NCBI RefSeq assembly: GCF_050624435.1
Contig: NC_134531.1
Location: 256,074,812-256,138,811 of the forward strand
Direction of reading: 5' to 3'
From: Tenrec ecaudatus
Lineage: Eukaryota; Chordata; Mammalia; Afrosoricida; Tenrecidae
Length of the DNA: 64,000 bases
How positions within the stretch are numbered: position 1 is the stretch's first letter; each line of letters starts with the position of its first letter. Of this stretch, positions 1 through 11,794 are shown in pieces. A program made the position numbers and the translations under genes. The notes under the pieces were generated by a model. It was not told the DNA's origin. It saw nothing but the letters and a program-made list of their open reading frames with translations, and did not search any database.

Positions 1-90
1 CAGTCTCAGAAACGCACAGGGGCAGTTCTACCCTGTCCTTTAGGATTGCTATGAGTGTCATGATTCGATGGCAGTGAGCTTAGTGTCCCA
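1..90 (+). repeat. AfroSINE, 3' part
   Basis: This is the 3' half of an afrotherian tRNA-derived SINE, cut by the window edge. It shows the 'cagtctcagaaacgcacagg' block, then 'gggcagttctaccctgtcct', and the terminal RTE-like 'gctatgagtg..cgatggcagtgag'. The same modules recur in more than 20 places in the window. The family name comes from memory of AfroSINE and was not looked up. Confidence 0.8.
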
Positions 91-119
91 TAACTTTAAC
101 TTGTAAGAAACCTTGGAGG

Positions 120-300
120 CATGGAGTGTTACACATTAAGTTGCTAACTTCAATGTCATTAGTTCAAAGCCCATAGCAGCTCCAATGGAGAAAGAGGAGG
201 CTTTCTCCTTCCGTAAAGATGTAGTCGTAGCGTATCAGCTTGGAAACTCCGAGTGACAATTCCACTTTCTTACAGAAATAAACTTTGAATCAGAAACAAC
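120..300 (+). repeat. AfroSINE, diverged copy
   Basis: A second SINE copy follows the first directly. It has the B-box-like 'ttagttcaaagcccatagcagctcc' region followed by 'gaggctttctcc', then a decayed 3' half. It is more diverged than its neighbours, so its ends are approximate. Confidence 0.6.
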
Positions 301-925
301 TTGAGAGTATTGAGTTGAAAAGGCAATTTTACTTTTTCTCCAAATAAAAATGGGATTGTCCCTCATTCTAAAATAATAATTTATTGAATTCCTTATCCAA
401 CAGGAACTATTATCAGAGGCTAAGCGCCAAGTGGAAACAAGAAAACCTCAGCAGGTCCACAATAAGCTTTACTTTCTTGTCTCCTTTCCCAGACTCCAGA
501 TGCATCCTACGCTGAGGAAAGTAGTATTACAGGAATCCATGGTAGAGGTAATAGCTTAAGAGAGATAGTAATTATAGCCTGTTTTTTTGTTATAAACTGC
601 TAACCCTGTTCCCTCTGCCAAACTGTTCAGATAAGGTCTGCAGTCGCCAAGGAAAGTGGGATTTACTCAAAGGAATAATTTGATGAAGCAATGCTTTGCT
701 TTCATAGTGCCAAAAGAGAACAAGACAACATTAAGAGTGGTCATTGGCCTATCATGGCCAATGAGGCATTTCCTGCAGCAGACAACAAAGGAATGACAGG
801 TTGGGTGCACACTTCTGAATCGTAGTATAAAAAGCATTTTTTCCCTGCTGCACAAATTAAAAAATGCGGTTGGCTGGGTGTCGTACTATGCATTTACTCT
901 CCCACTGTACGCTGAAATGGAAACA
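300..925. other. Unique AT-rich segment with a promoter-like cluster
   Basis: No gene or repeat family is recognised. The one structured part is at 741-764, where two CCAAT boxes face each other as a 9-bp inverted repeat around a 6-bp spacer. A TATA-like 'tataaaaa' lies at 826-833, about 60 bp downstream. No open frame of note follows, so this may be an unrecognised LTR or a chance arrangement. Confidence 0.35.
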
Positions 926-927
926 GC

Positions 928-1085
928 AAGGTCTGTCATTTGAACCATCAACTACTCTGTGGGAGAAAAGGAGGGTATTGGCTGTTGTGAGACTGAGTTT
1001 TGGAATTGTCCAAAGGGATAATTCTACCCTGTCCTGTAAGTTGATATGAGTCAGAAGCAACACCATGGCAGTGAATTTGGTTTGC
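928..1085 (+). repeat. AfroSINE copy
   Basis: The copy runs from 'gtctgtcatttgaaccatc' (B-box region) through 'ctctgtgggagaaaaggagg' to 'attctaccctgtcctgtaag' and the tail 'accatggcagtgaatttgg'. It is diverged, and its tRNA-like head is missing or unrecognisable. Confidence 0.65.
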
Positions 1086-1089
1086 TTTA

Positions 1090-2530
1090 GAGATGTCAGA
1101 TATGATGTTATGCTGTTATATGATATGTTATGATAGGATATATCATACATAAGCAGAGTATATACTTGGGAAAGGGTATTTTCCTGATACGAAAATAGAA
1201 GAAAATGTTTTTAATTTTTAGTTCCAGACCCAAAGGCCCTGAGAAGGTAATCCCACTGAGTTTGTGAAGTTTGTAATGTGCTGTTGCTCCTGCTGGGATC
1301 AAGATATCACCACCCTCTGTCAATTTATAAAAAAGACTAAAGACATTTTCTGTGATTTGAACTAAATCAAAGACATTTTCTTTGGTTCAGATCTGTATAC
1401 GTTTAGACATCGCTTTACCAGTCACTGTTGCATTAGTCTCCAGAAATTACTATTATATATAATTTTAAAAACAAAATCATTTGGGAATTTTTTCTACTTA
1501 AAAGCAATTTTAAATAGTTCATCAAAACTGTGCTTAGCTTTATTCAATTTAAGAATTTGCTTTTCTATTGTTTTATATTTAAAACATGTACAATGTATTT
1601 CCAATTTACTTACATGTTTGAAATGATTGAGAAAATGTCTATTAAATATTGTATTTATTGAAAGGTGAAGACCATGATAAAATAATTAAGTTTTCTTACT
1701 ATAAAATTCATATGTGAATTGTCTAAAATTAAAAGTAACCTGGTTTTCTTATAATTATTAATTATGTAATATTTAATAATACAATAAGAAATAAGATATA
1801 TTTGTATATAATTCTGGTAATGAATTATAATATTTAATATAAAACTTATTGTTTTATCTCAATTTATTTTGTTTAGTTTATGAAATTTTGTTTATTTTAT
1901 GTAATGCATGCATATTATGAAAATTTAATCATTATATTTATTAAAAGTTCATTATCTATAAGGTGTGTACATAGTATAGAACCCCTATATTAAGAAAACC
2001 ACAAATCATGACAGTGTATCCTACAATATGGTAATTATTTCCAATGTCACTAGGCAGAGTCCCTGCCCTTCCTACACATCATATTTATAATTTTCCTTAT
2101 GGTTCATCATCTTATTTAATATTGCATCAACTCAATAGGTCAGGTTTCATAAAAAGGGTTTTTAGATTGTAAAAATGAACATAGCCCTTAGTAATACTCA
2201 TTGCCCGTAGTAAATACTAATGTTAATCAAAATTATTTGGGTGACCTATGTCAACTATATTTTAAGTACTACAGGCATATGTATTATATTATTTGAGTCA
2301 TAAAAGAGCAATGAATTAGTTTAAGAAACTGTGCTGCCATCATGCACCTAGAAGCTTATAGGATATGTAAACAGATCTAGTTTCAGGATGCAGAAATCTT
2401 TTATGCACTAGTCCAATATTACTGAATCTGAATCTCAATTTCCAGAAGCAGAATAACATTTTTGAAATGATATCATTAACAAATCAGTTAAGTATGTATG
2501 GCAAGACACATAATTTATAAGTAGATCACA
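1090..2530. other. AT-rich DNA, nothing recognised
   Basis: No coding, RNA or repeat family is recognised. A short direct repeat 'aaagacattttct' occurs twice, near 1340 and 1370. From 1430 onward the sequence is very AT-rich with short homopolymer runs. Confidence 0.6.
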
Positions 2531-2534
2531 GATA

Positions 2535-2612
2535 ATGAGCCCAGTTTCCTGTTCCCTGTTTTATGGGGTTGCTATGAATTGGCATCAACTGGATGGCAGT
2601 GAGATTTGTGTT
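2535..2612 (+). repeat. AfroSINE 3' tail fragment
   Basis: Only the 3' module is present: 'tgttccctgttttatggggt', then 'tgctatgaattggcatcaac' and 'ggatggcagtgag'. It is followed directly by a separate SINE head in the same orientation, giving tail-then-head order from two insertions. Confidence 0.65.
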
Positions 2613-2627
2613 GTTTGGATAGGTAAG

Positions 2628-2780
2628 GCGTCCCCAATGGCTCAGTGGTTACACGGTGTGATGCGATCTCCTAGGTCCATTGTTCCACCAGCTTTCTACT
2701 CCAATAGGAACTCCCTGGGACATCCGACGCTGTCCAGTAGATGGCTGCAAGTCAGTTTGGACTCCTGGCTGTGAGGTTGT
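2628..2780 (+). repeat. AfroSINE 5' head fragment
   Basis: The tRNA-like head is visible as 'aatggctcagtggttacac' (A-box region) and a decayed B-box stretch, followed by 'actccctgggacatccgacg'. The downstream half is diverged. Confidence 0.5.
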
Positions 2781-2789
2781 GTCTGAATA

Positions 2790-3450
2790 ACTCACAGCTA
2801 AGGTTCAGAATCTACTCTATAATAATAGGATTGGTTTATAACTAAAAAGATCTATTTAGATAAAGTAGACCTTTTAAGTGTCATCCACTCAGAACCTGTT
2901 TATATATTTAAAAAATACATCCCACGTGTTTTTTTAGTGAAAGAAATATATAACACTAAAATGCACATAAAAGAAAAAAAATTTTGCAAATTCTCAAAAT
3001 TAAGAGATTCTCTATTTTGTAGCAATAAATTCTGAGTATCTTTGAGATAGTAAATGTATCTCTTTGAAAATTATGTTTTATTTCTGTGTACACTTTATTT
3101 ATGATCATAAGTTGTCTAGTTTTTAAAAAATAGAATTCTTTATTTAGAATGCCATACCAAAGAATAAAGAAAGTAACTTAAAAGACTCATTTTTAAGCAT
3201 TTCTGATAAAACATACCCATAAGAATTTAGATTGCTGAATTAAGTTTTTTGTTCATAAGTGTGATACAACAAATATCACCTTAAACCTCAAAAATGATAT
3301 TAGACTTAGTTTTGCCACTACTGAGTTTTGAATACAGTTTTATTTCTTGTGATCAGTCAAAGTAATTATGAGTGTATCTTGTAATGTGTAGAAGTTATTG
3401 GACATATCATACTTGTTTAATTTTTTTTGACCTACCACTGACCTCCGTGT
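2790..3450. other. AT-rich DNA, nothing recognised
   Basis: No open frame, RNA or repeat family is recognised. The stretch is low-complexity AT-rich DNA. Confidence 0.6.
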
Positions 3451-3454
3451 TCTA

Positions 3455-3605
3455 TGTGAACTCTACAAAATCAAACTCGGTATTAGAGTGGATTTCAGCT
3501 CATAATGACCCTTTGTAACGTTTCTGAGATTGTAACTCTTTGTAGGAATTGACAATTTCTTCTTTCTCCAAAGGGACTGCTGGTGAATTTTTATCACATA
3601 CCTTT
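3455..3605 (-). repeat. AfroSINE copy, minus strand
   Basis: The reverse complement shows the SINE body: 'cagctcataatgaccctttg' followed by 'cgtttctgagattgtaac' and 'tctttctccaaagggactgc'. These are the antisense forms of the 3' end, the central block and the region after the B box. Confidence 0.6.
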
Positions 3606-3609
3606 CAGT

Positions 3610-6240
3610 TAATAGTGCAGTGCCGAAGCAAAATAAAATAGTTCTCCTTATTTAGGTAATAAACAAAGTGTCAAGAATATAAGAACCAGATTGTTTATCT
3701 ACAGGAGCATATGAATACATTATTTTTCAGATTACTATGGATTGATTTTCTCCTGTGAATTCCCCCATTCGAAAGAGTTCGGCATGTGGCAATACTGTAT
3801 TCTCCCTGGAAATCAATTTGTCTCCTTCAGAACGTTCAAACTGTACTGGTGTCCAAAGTGAAATTTTCAATAGATTCGCTGATAATACACTAACTAACTC
3901 ACTAACTAATACAAAGTCTCTAAGTTGTTCCTCCTTTTACTTTTCAGATATTTATGAATTGGAGACCCCATGCTAAGAAACTCATGTGAGTTTAAATAAG
4001 ACATGTCTAAAGAGACTTCAGAACACCTAAAAAACAAACACTTTATACTTACATGTCTATGCTGAACACCTTCACGTGATTACACTAACTTAGCTTTAAA
4101 TTGTGTATTGCATATTTTATTTCATTATATAATTTGTGGTGCTTGCATTTTGTACTTAGGAATAAAAGGCATCACATTGATATTTAAGATTGAGTTGCGT
4201 GACTCAGAATTAGCAGCAAATATCATCTAGCTTAAACTATGCATAGTATTAATTGTTAGCATATGTATACCACATTCTTGGTATTCTAAGCAATGATATC
4301 AATTTGTTTTAACATATTGAAGATCTAAAGTATGATTATAAAATCATTTGATATCATGTTTTATTGTGTAAATCTATCTTGAAATTTTCTCTGTAATTAC
4401 CATGTAGTTCATATTAATATAACAATACTAATAAATCTGTCTTAATTGCTTTAAATCCAACTAATGAAAATGAATATGAAAATTACTTTAGCAATTAGTT
4501 GAATGAACTTCAGAACATTAATAATTTAAGTACATTAATGGAAGCCTACATCTTCTTAATTATTATTATTACTTATAAACTAGACATTAATTACATTATA
4601 AGAGAATTAGCATTGAATGGTGGATTGAGTCAGGATGACATATATGAGAATTAATACCTTCTAGGAATCAATATTTAAATTCCCTATATTTATTTATCTA
4701 TATAATACAAACTCTGAATAAAATGAGGCTTAAAGTTCTCTCCAAATTGAGATTTCTCTCTTTTTGAAATCCACTCACTTAAAACAAACAAGAGATTTAT
4801 TTTCTCAATCCAAATTTATGCTATAAAACACTTTATCCTCTTAATCTTTGAAGTATATTTACAGAGTTTAGAATCCCTTTATTTTCAGGACAAACAAGCA
4901 CACTAATATTTGGATCTGTCATGTAAATGACAAAAGGAAACTTTATATGAATAAACGCTCTCATTCTGAATTACTCAATGTAAGAGATTATGGCCAGTTT
5001 GAAAATATTTAATTCATAAATATATTTTTGTAAACTAAATACAGTTTCTTGTAAATACTCGTCTGGTATGTTATTCAGTTGTGCCCAGTGGTGACAGAGA
5101 TTGTATAAATCAATGATAGTTTAATAAGATACCATGTGTCTCAATCATGGGTGTTGTTGATGATTGGATCATTAAGAGAAAAATACAAGTTTTTAATATA
5201 AAGTTAGCTATCCTCTCTGTGTTTATTTTTCCATTATTTATTTTTAAATGCTTCTATATAGTAAAAATTATAATGTACAGTTATGAATAATTAAATGCTT
5301 AGGAAATTTTCCATGCTGATGTTTGTAGTGTAGAAGCATTTAATGTCAATTTTATAATATCAATTATGAACGAAGGCACCAGATTGGCTACTAAGCGTTT
5401 ATATTCAATTATCTTTCATGGATAGATATATTATAATTAGTTAAATCTTTACTGTCAGAAGTTAATTGCGCTGTTATTTGAAATCCAACCAAAAATGTTA
5501 TTTGGACAACAGGATGACATGAAAATGGTTGTAGTTATGTTAGATAGTCGAATTATTGAATGTCTGTTGTGGATGATTACCTTTCAAAATATTATGTCTG
5601 TGTATCAGGTATCATAACTTGAGGCTAAACTTGACCCAGACTAGATAAATCGGGATATGACCAGCCATTTAATAAGATGAGTATCATGTAAAACAAAACC
5701 ATACACAAATAAATAGCGATAACACAAACAAGACATAAATACCTAGGGGTGATGTGAATAGAAACAAAGGGCTGTGAGTGGTTGAGAGAAGGATAGTTTA
5801 TACTAAGCCTAGAACAATCTCTATCAACCAGATTGTTATCAAGTTAATGAACAAATTCACACCTGAGATTAAAGGAAAAAGGTAAGAAAAAGGAAAGCAA
5901 CTTTTCCTTAAATATCTGTGTAAAAATTAAATCACATTCTTTGGCATTGGTATAAAAAGCTTTGGCAGTTTTTCTGGAGAATTATGATTGATCAACATGA
6001 ATTGGAATTAACACAATGGTAGTGTGTTTATAAGTCCTTTAACATAGCCAAGATACCATTGACTATCTTTAGGATGTAACAAAAGTATCCTAAATTTTGG
6101 TAGCTCAATCCCAATCAATTGACAATGCTTTACATACTGATAGTTTGGTGTGACTGTATCTTAAAACCAGAAACAATAGGAGCTATAGCCAGAGACGGAG
6201 TAAGAAGAGCAAGTAGCACAAGCTAAGTGTAGCTTAATTT
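3610..6240. other. AT-rich DNA, nothing recognised
   Basis: I see no supported gene, RNA or named repeat here. A short 'ctaactaactcactaactaa' run lies near 3888. The longest forward frame (3755-3976, 73 codons) has no recognisable domain and is within chance expectation. Confidence 0.55.
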
Positions 6241-6244
6241 ACCA

Positions 6245-6345
6245 CTTAATTTGAGTACATTGAGACTCACAGGGACCCTGTAGGATAGAGTAGAATTGAT
6301 CCTGTGGTTTCCTGAAAGGACTCCCAGTCACAAAGTAGAATGGAG
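6245..6345 (-). repeat. AfroSINE fragment, minus strand
   Basis: Antisense SINE 3' half: 'agactcacagggaccctgta', then 'gatagagtagaattgatcc' and 'tcctgaaaggactccc'. It is short and diverged. Confidence 0.45.
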
Positions 6346-6934
6346 CAAAGCCAGACATAAAATTCTGTGACAAGAGTGATTTTATTGTTAACTTCATATG
6401 AAATGTCGGTAGAAATATTGGCTATATATTGAAATAGACCAGCCTAAGGATCAGTACAAATTACATGGAAAATCCATGGCAGCAAGAATAACAAGAAAAA
6501 GTTTTCTTGAAATCAGAATTCTTTGTTTAATAACATACTGGTATGATTGTTATAAGGATTATAACTTTTAACTATTGTAAAATCATTTGTTGATTTAAAA
6601 TTTCTACTTCACTAATTGACTCACTGGCACTAAATAACAAAATTTCTGGTTTATTTCTAGTTTAGAAATAAATATATGGTTATGCTGTGTTTTTAAAGAA
6701 AATGTATTTTTATTAATATAATCTTCATAATCAGTTTAATTTAATATAGAATTTAAATAAATGTCATAAGAAATAATTCTTATCTTGAAAGGCTTTTAAA
6801 AATTGAATGTTACAAAAATTAATGTTGCCAAACAGTTTTTTTATGCAGCTGTGTATAAGTAGAAAATGTTATTGGTAAATATAATTTATTTTCTTCATTT
6901 GAGACTATCACTACTTAAAATATTATAGATGTCT

Positions 6935-7165
6935 CATCATATTATGTGTGATGAATTTGTTTCATGTATTTTGGACATGTTATTAAGAGATACTAGTCTC
7001 TGGAGAAGGACATTATTTTAGGCAAAATAGAAGGGCAGTGAAAAAGAGAGATACCTTCAATAAGATGGATTGACACAGTGGCTGCAACAATGAACTCATA
7101 CATAACTATTGTGCAGGACTGAGCAGTGTTTCATTTTGTTGTACATAACCTCACTATGAACAAAG
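6935..7165 (+). mobile_element. RTE-clade LINE, 3' end fragment
   Basis: This is a 5'-truncated copy of the RTE LINE related to AfroSINE. The decayed end of the reverse-transcriptase ORF is readable, with residues like 'SLEKDII' and 'RWIDTVAATMN'. The 3' region 'ggactgagcagtgtttcatt' and 'ttgtacataacctcactatg' follows. Other copies in the window share these blocks. The fragment is old. Confidence 0.7.
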
Positions 7166-7195
7166 CAAGAATTTACTTGCATTACATAATTTTAT

Positions 7196-7335
7196 ATTTA
7201 TGCATATCATATATATATGTATATATATCACTGCCATTGAGTTAATAATAACTCACAGTGAAATGTGGATTTTGGAGACTATGTGTTTAGTTTATGGAAG
7301 AAGGAAGTTCTATCTCATATATATATATATTTATA
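7196..7335. repeat. AT-rich simple repeat
   Basis: TA-rich tracts ('atatatatgtatatatat' and a second TA run near 7317) flank a short unique stretch. Confidence 0.7.
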
Positions 7336-7375
7336 CAGCGAGATAGAGACAATTGTACATTTATCTGTATTATCG

Positions 7376-7395
7376 AGATAGATAGACAGATAGAT

Positions 7396-7462
<67 letters not shown>
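7376..7462. repeat. (GATA)n/(GA)n microsatellite
   Basis: A few GATA/GACA units lead into about 30 uninterrupted GA dinucleotides. Length is probably polymorphic. Confidence 0.95.
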
Positions 7463-7466
<4 letters not shown>

Positions 7467-8440
7467 AAGCGTTAAAATCTAGAGAATATTGGAAAAACGA
7501 TTTCAGGTCTATACTGATAAATGCTTAGCTCCATAATCATTTTAACATCAATGCTTTCATGTTTTTTGACATTCTGTAACAGACACACAGAATCTAAATA
7601 AAGGTTTTATGGAATGGCAATGAAGCAACAGATTCCATGTTAAGCTTGTAAAATAATAATATCAATTAAATGGCTACTTTTCAACCTGAAAACATATTGG
7701 GAAGGCAATTTAATCAGATGATGTATTTTTGTGCATCTTTAAGTTGATCTTTTGACATGCTGATGGAGTAAAGGAAAAGAAGGTGATTTATTTTTGTATT
7801 GTTGAAATACCTACAATTCTAAATGTGAAATGTCATTAGGTTTCATAATATCTCTGCTTTATAACAATGACTTTTATTTCTAGCAATGCCTTGAATAAAA
7901 AGTCACTTAGGAATATTGAGATTAATATGTAAGCTTTTATTGCGTAGCTGCCACTTAAATATGGCTCCTAACAGACCATGTGTCTTTTTAAGTTTATAAT
8001 AATTTGGTCTAAATATATTTTTGTTTATATCCATATTGAATAATATTCCAGATGACTCTAGTTAATAAAACTTTTACAAGTTGATGTATAAAACTAATAT
8101 GATAATTGTCTTTTTCCAATAATAACTATTAAAGCCAAAAGAACCTGATTTTCATAGAAACAAATGCACTTCCTTTGAATGAGCTAAATGACGTTTGAAG
8201 ACTTTGTGGTAATTATAAAATATTAAATTGATCCTTTACATGAATTAGAAGTTCTCTAGTTAGAAGTTGGAGATTGACTTTTAAAATCAAATCCTCAGAA
8301 ATTATCTGTTCTAATAATTCACAAACTCTTGTGTTTATTGTCCAGGAATCTGAATTTAACAAAAAATTTAGGTAAATCTAATGCATGCTAAAGTTTAATA
8401 ACTCCATGTCTAGATGCTTAATATCACCAGATTAATACAG
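7463..8440. other. AT-rich DNA, nothing recognised
   Basis: No supported gene, RNA or repeat family is visible. Confidence 0.6.
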
Positions 8441-8965
8441 CTCAAAGCCTATGGCTAAAATCATACTCAATGATGTAAAAAGGAAAATACATTAATTAAA
8501 ATAAACAAACAAATAATCTACACATGAATGCTTTCACCATGCCTATTCAGCATTGCAGAGGCAGCAAAGGCAAACTGAAAAGGAAGAAGTAGCACTATTT
8601 CAACGATGACATTATCTTTTGTAGACACAATCTCCAAGGATTAGGATTGATAATTGAACTCAGCAAATTCGCTGAGTCCAATACTAACAACTAAAATAAT
8701 TTGAGTATCTGTACTATGGAAGTGAACATTCTAAAAAGCAATTTTTAAAAAGAAATTATAGTAATATCTAAGAAAATAGACAGAGATATGATCCATTGGT
8801 ATAGATTGAAAGAATTAATATTAAGATTGAATGCTTTGGAAAATGACATATATATTCAATAGTGTCCAAATTAAAACTTCAATAATGTGTATGGGAAGAA
8901 ATAATCTTCATATTCATTTGTGATAAAGAGTTTTTAAATAGCCAAAGATGATCACAAATACAAAA
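8440..8965 (+). mobile_element. Ancient L1 ORF2 fragment
   Basis: This stretch matches the reverse-transcriptase part of an old mammalian L1 in the forward sense. Visible parts are 'caaagcctatggctaaaatc', the 'catactcaatgatgtaaaa' block, a decayed F-x-D-D region near 8605, and the downstream stretch around 'aatgctttggaaaatgac'. It is heavily diverged and lacks both ends. A mariner fossil follows directly. Confidence 0.65.
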
Positions 8966-8984
8966 TAGTAAATAAAAAATATTG

Positions 8985-9500
8985 CTACTAGGGTTAAAGT
9001 TCCTACATGCATGGCTCTATTCCAAAGAAAACATGTTTGAACTTGTATCAGTAATCAGTGGGTGGCTGCAGCAATACATGTGTGTTAGCCTTGTTAAGGT
9101 CTTCCTGGTCTTCATACACAAATGGTACAATCAGAACGGTAGACTATATGGAGATGCACTGGGGAAATTAAATTCAATGCAGAGAAGTTCTCTACAAAGG
9201 TAATGGTCAGTTTGGCAGAGGAATTCTGAAGGGGAGTCCTGGCCGATTTCCTGGAAGGACGAAGGCTGATCAGCGGGGCTAATTACACAGAATGAGAAAC
9301 ATGAGAACATCAGTGGGAACGTGGTGCTGCAGAGTGGCTGTCCATCACAACAGTGCACCCGCTCATTCTTGGAGGACATTCTGGCTGTCATAGGAGAAAT
9401 TCATTGGGAAATCCATTTCACCCACTCCCTAGCCCAGATCTTGCCCCTGCAGACTTCAATGTGCTCCTTAAACGCAAAGATCATTAAATGACACCTAATC
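8985..9500 (+). pseudogene. Mariner transposase fossil 1
   Basis: This is a decayed piece of a Tc1/mariner transposase gene. Translation near 9343 gives HHNSAPAHS, the counterpart of the mariner HHDNAPAH catalytic block with its aspartate replaced. Near 9431, in a different frame, it gives SPDLAPADF, the counterpart of the YSPDLAPSDF block carrying the third catalytic aspartate. The two blocks are about 88 nt apart instead of the roughly 105 nt expected for D34D spacing, so the copy has lost bases between them. A parallel copy lies at 49190-50425. No terminal inverted repeats were recognised. Confidence 0.75.
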
Positions 9501-10100
9501 TTAGCACCTCAAAAATATGGGGGAAAAAGTAGTTTTGCACGGTTTAAGTTGAAGAGATACAAATTATTTTATGGTTATAAAAATTAAGAATTTGGCGTCA
9601 CCTAAATCCATATCAAAGAAGTGCATAAACCTGTGTGATCCAAAGATGAAAACAAAATCCAAATATGATGAAGGGAAAGCATCAGACTTTAAATTGTGAA
9701 TACGCATTTGTAAAATTCAATGGAGGACAGTGGCGTCCAAAATCCTCTGCAGAGTATCTAGTCAGATTAATCCTCTGGCATCTCCTCTCTGTTCAGAGAC
9801 GAGTGACTCAAATGGATTTACTATCAGACAGAGATTGATTGAAATCTGATTATGATGGATTATATCATGGTATAGTACTCGGTCAGGTGACCTCCCTCTT
9901 GACCCAACCTGAATTTGCTCTGGGATTAAATAGTTGTCGCTTGCTCCATGTCAGAAATTTTTTCTATGGGGTCTTAAAATATTAGTGGTGGTCTTTTCAG
10001 TCATACACTTTATTATTATTTTACCTCTATATTGTTATTGTTTTTTTCTTTCTCTCTAATTTTTGTTCTTTATTGTTTTTGTTAGGTTTCCCAGTTTATG
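9500..10100. other. Unassigned DNA
   Basis: No gene or named repeat is recognised. A T-rich run (about 10040-10085) precedes the ancestral L1 3' end. Confidence 0.5.
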
Positions 10101-10114
10101 AAGTACAGACAAAG

Positions 10115-10350
10115 TGGATGCATGGAGACAATTACTGATGTGATCCTTTATCAAGGGGAAGGGTGGGGAGGGGAGGTAAATTGGGGTACAAACAATGAAT
10201 GCAAGAGGAGAGAGGGAGTAATAGAATTGATTGTGGTGATGTTTATACAACTCTTTTTAAAAAGTGAGTTAACTATGGGAGTGAGTTTATAACTATGATA
10301 TGTGTACGGCAGTGAGTTTATAACTATGATATGTGATTTATAACAAGAAA
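10115..10350 (+). mobile_element. Ancestral L1M-type 3' end
   Basis: The stretch 'agaattgattgtggtgatg' followed by 'tttatacaactctttt' and 'aactatgatatgtg' is the usual 3' end of old mammalian L1M elements. The piece 'gagtttataactatgatatg' occurs twice (near 10282 and 10314), a short local duplication. Confidence 0.6.
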
Positions 10351-10359
10351 AACTACTAA

Positions 10360-10392
10360 AAAAGTAGAAAGAAGAAAAAGAAGAAGAAGAAA
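10360..10392. repeat. (GAA)n-like purine tract
   Basis: A short A/G-only run of gaagaa units separates two L1M 3' ends and is likely a decayed poly(A) tail. Confidence 0.7.
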
Positions 10393-10394
10393 CC

Positions 10395-11090
10395 AAACTT
10401 GACCAATGGGTACCATAGGTGAAGGAAGAAGAGTTTTTGCTTAGGGGACATAGAGTTTAGGTTAATGGTTGTAGGATAATTTGGAAAAGGACATTAATAA
10501 TGTTTGCACAACTCTAAGAACATAATCAGTGGCACTAAATTGTAGGGAACTGCATGCCCCTCAGCCCTGGATCAAAAGCCATATACAACCTTTATGTATT
10601 TACTCTCGGTTTTCTGTCATATAAATTGTGCCTAGTGGCCTTCCTGCCCTTGATCCCCCTGCGGTCATTAGTTACTTGACCTTTGCTAGGATTGGTGCTC
10701 AATTGCTAGCAGCCGTTACGCTCATTGGACAACAAACACCTGGTGGCACTTCCGTCAGGCGCCTGGTATGCCTCATTAGTATGCGGACCTGTTTGAGCAC
10801 AATCTCCTGCCATGTATTCCTTATTTGGTAGGTGCATGACTATTGGCTACTCCAGCTATCCCTTATTTCCATATGACGTAATGGTGCCCGCCTTTCGCAG
10901 GCTACTTAAGCCTCTGCTCTCAGCTCAATAAATGAGACTTGATCAGACTCCTGTTTTGTCTCCATTCTCTGCGTCTCTTGCCCATCTTCATTCCCAGTCC
11001 CTCTTTCAGGTACCCACGCTGTTGATGACCCGCAGGACGGGTCACTAAATTATCCATGTAGAAGTTGAGAAATTAAAAAATGCTTTCTTG
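10395..11090 (+). mobile_element. Ancestral L1M 3' end split by a solo LTR
   Basis: The L1M 3' end is readable as 'aatgtttgcacaactctaag' and 'atcagtggcactaaat'. It continues after the LTR at 11051 as 'tatccatgtagaag' and an A-rich tail. The LTR (10541-11044) sits inside it. Joining 10540 to 11051 restores the usual L1M order. Confidence 0.6.
10541..11044 (+). mobile_element. Solo LTR, class II (ERVK-like) endogenous retrovirus
   Basis: A 504-bp solo LTR begins TGTAGGGAAC and ends GGACGGGTCA. It is flanked by the identical 6-bp duplication 'ctaaat' (10535-10540 and 11045-11050). An AATAAA polyadenylation signal lies at 10927, followed by a short R and a U5 rich in C and T. The 6-bp target duplication and TG..CA ends fit a betaretrovirus-like class II element. 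No internal retroviral sequence remains. The perfect duplication and clean ends suggest it is younger than the L1M copy it entered. The family name within class II is not known to me. Confidence 0.85.
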
Positions 11091-11094
11091 TGTA

Positions 11095-11790
11095 TATATT
11101 TTAAAATGCTTTTATTGGTGGCTTTTACATCTCTTATCACAATCTATACATTCCTCCAGTGTGTCAAGCACATTTGCACATATGCCATCATCATAATTTT
11201 TTAAGCATTCTCTTCCTACTTGAGTCCCTGATATTCTTCCCCCTACCTCCCCTGCCCACACTCCCTAACAAACCCTTGATAAGTTATAGATTGTTTTTCC
11301 ATATCTTACATCATCCTCCATCAACCTTCACCCACTTTTCCATTATTTGTGCAACTGGACAGGGGTTCTAGATTGATCCTTGTTATAGCTGTTCCCCCTT
11401 TCTCCCCACACCCTCCCCTAATACTCCTGATATTTATCGTCTTTTTGTTGGCCCCGAGGGGATTATCTATCCTGGATTTCCTGTGTTGCTGGCTCTTATT
11501 TGTAGCAGTGTGCATGTTCTGATCCAATCGATTTGTAAGGTAGAATTGAGGTCACGAGAGCGGGGTAAGGAAGCATCAAAAAGCTAGAAGTTATACATCC
11601 TATTGGTGCTATACTGCACCCTGACTGGCTCATCTCCTCTCTGTGACCCCTCTGTCAGGAGATATCCAATTGTCTACAGATGGGCCTTGGGTCTCTACTC
11701 CATCCCTCTGCCCCCCTTCACCATGGATAGGGTTTTATACTGGATCTTAGATGTCTGATACCTGATGTGTATATTTTGACACAGTTAAAA
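11095..11790 (-). mobile_element. L1 3' UTR fragment, same lineage as the full-length L1
   Basis: Read on the minus strand, this is the 3' part of the long L1 3' UTR. The poly(A)-proximal 'tttattggtggcttttacat' with 'ctcttatcacaatctataca' and the C-rich tract appear first on the plus strand. Homology to the full-length 3' UTR then extends through 'gggccttgggtctctactcc' near 11680. It is 5'-truncated and clearly more diverged than the full-length copy. Confidence 0.75.
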
Positions 11791-11794
11791 AGTA

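Noticed and set aside
7376-7462. Considered as a structured array
   Set aside because: It is a plain GA microsatellite. No CRISPR or satellite organisation is seen anywhere in the window.
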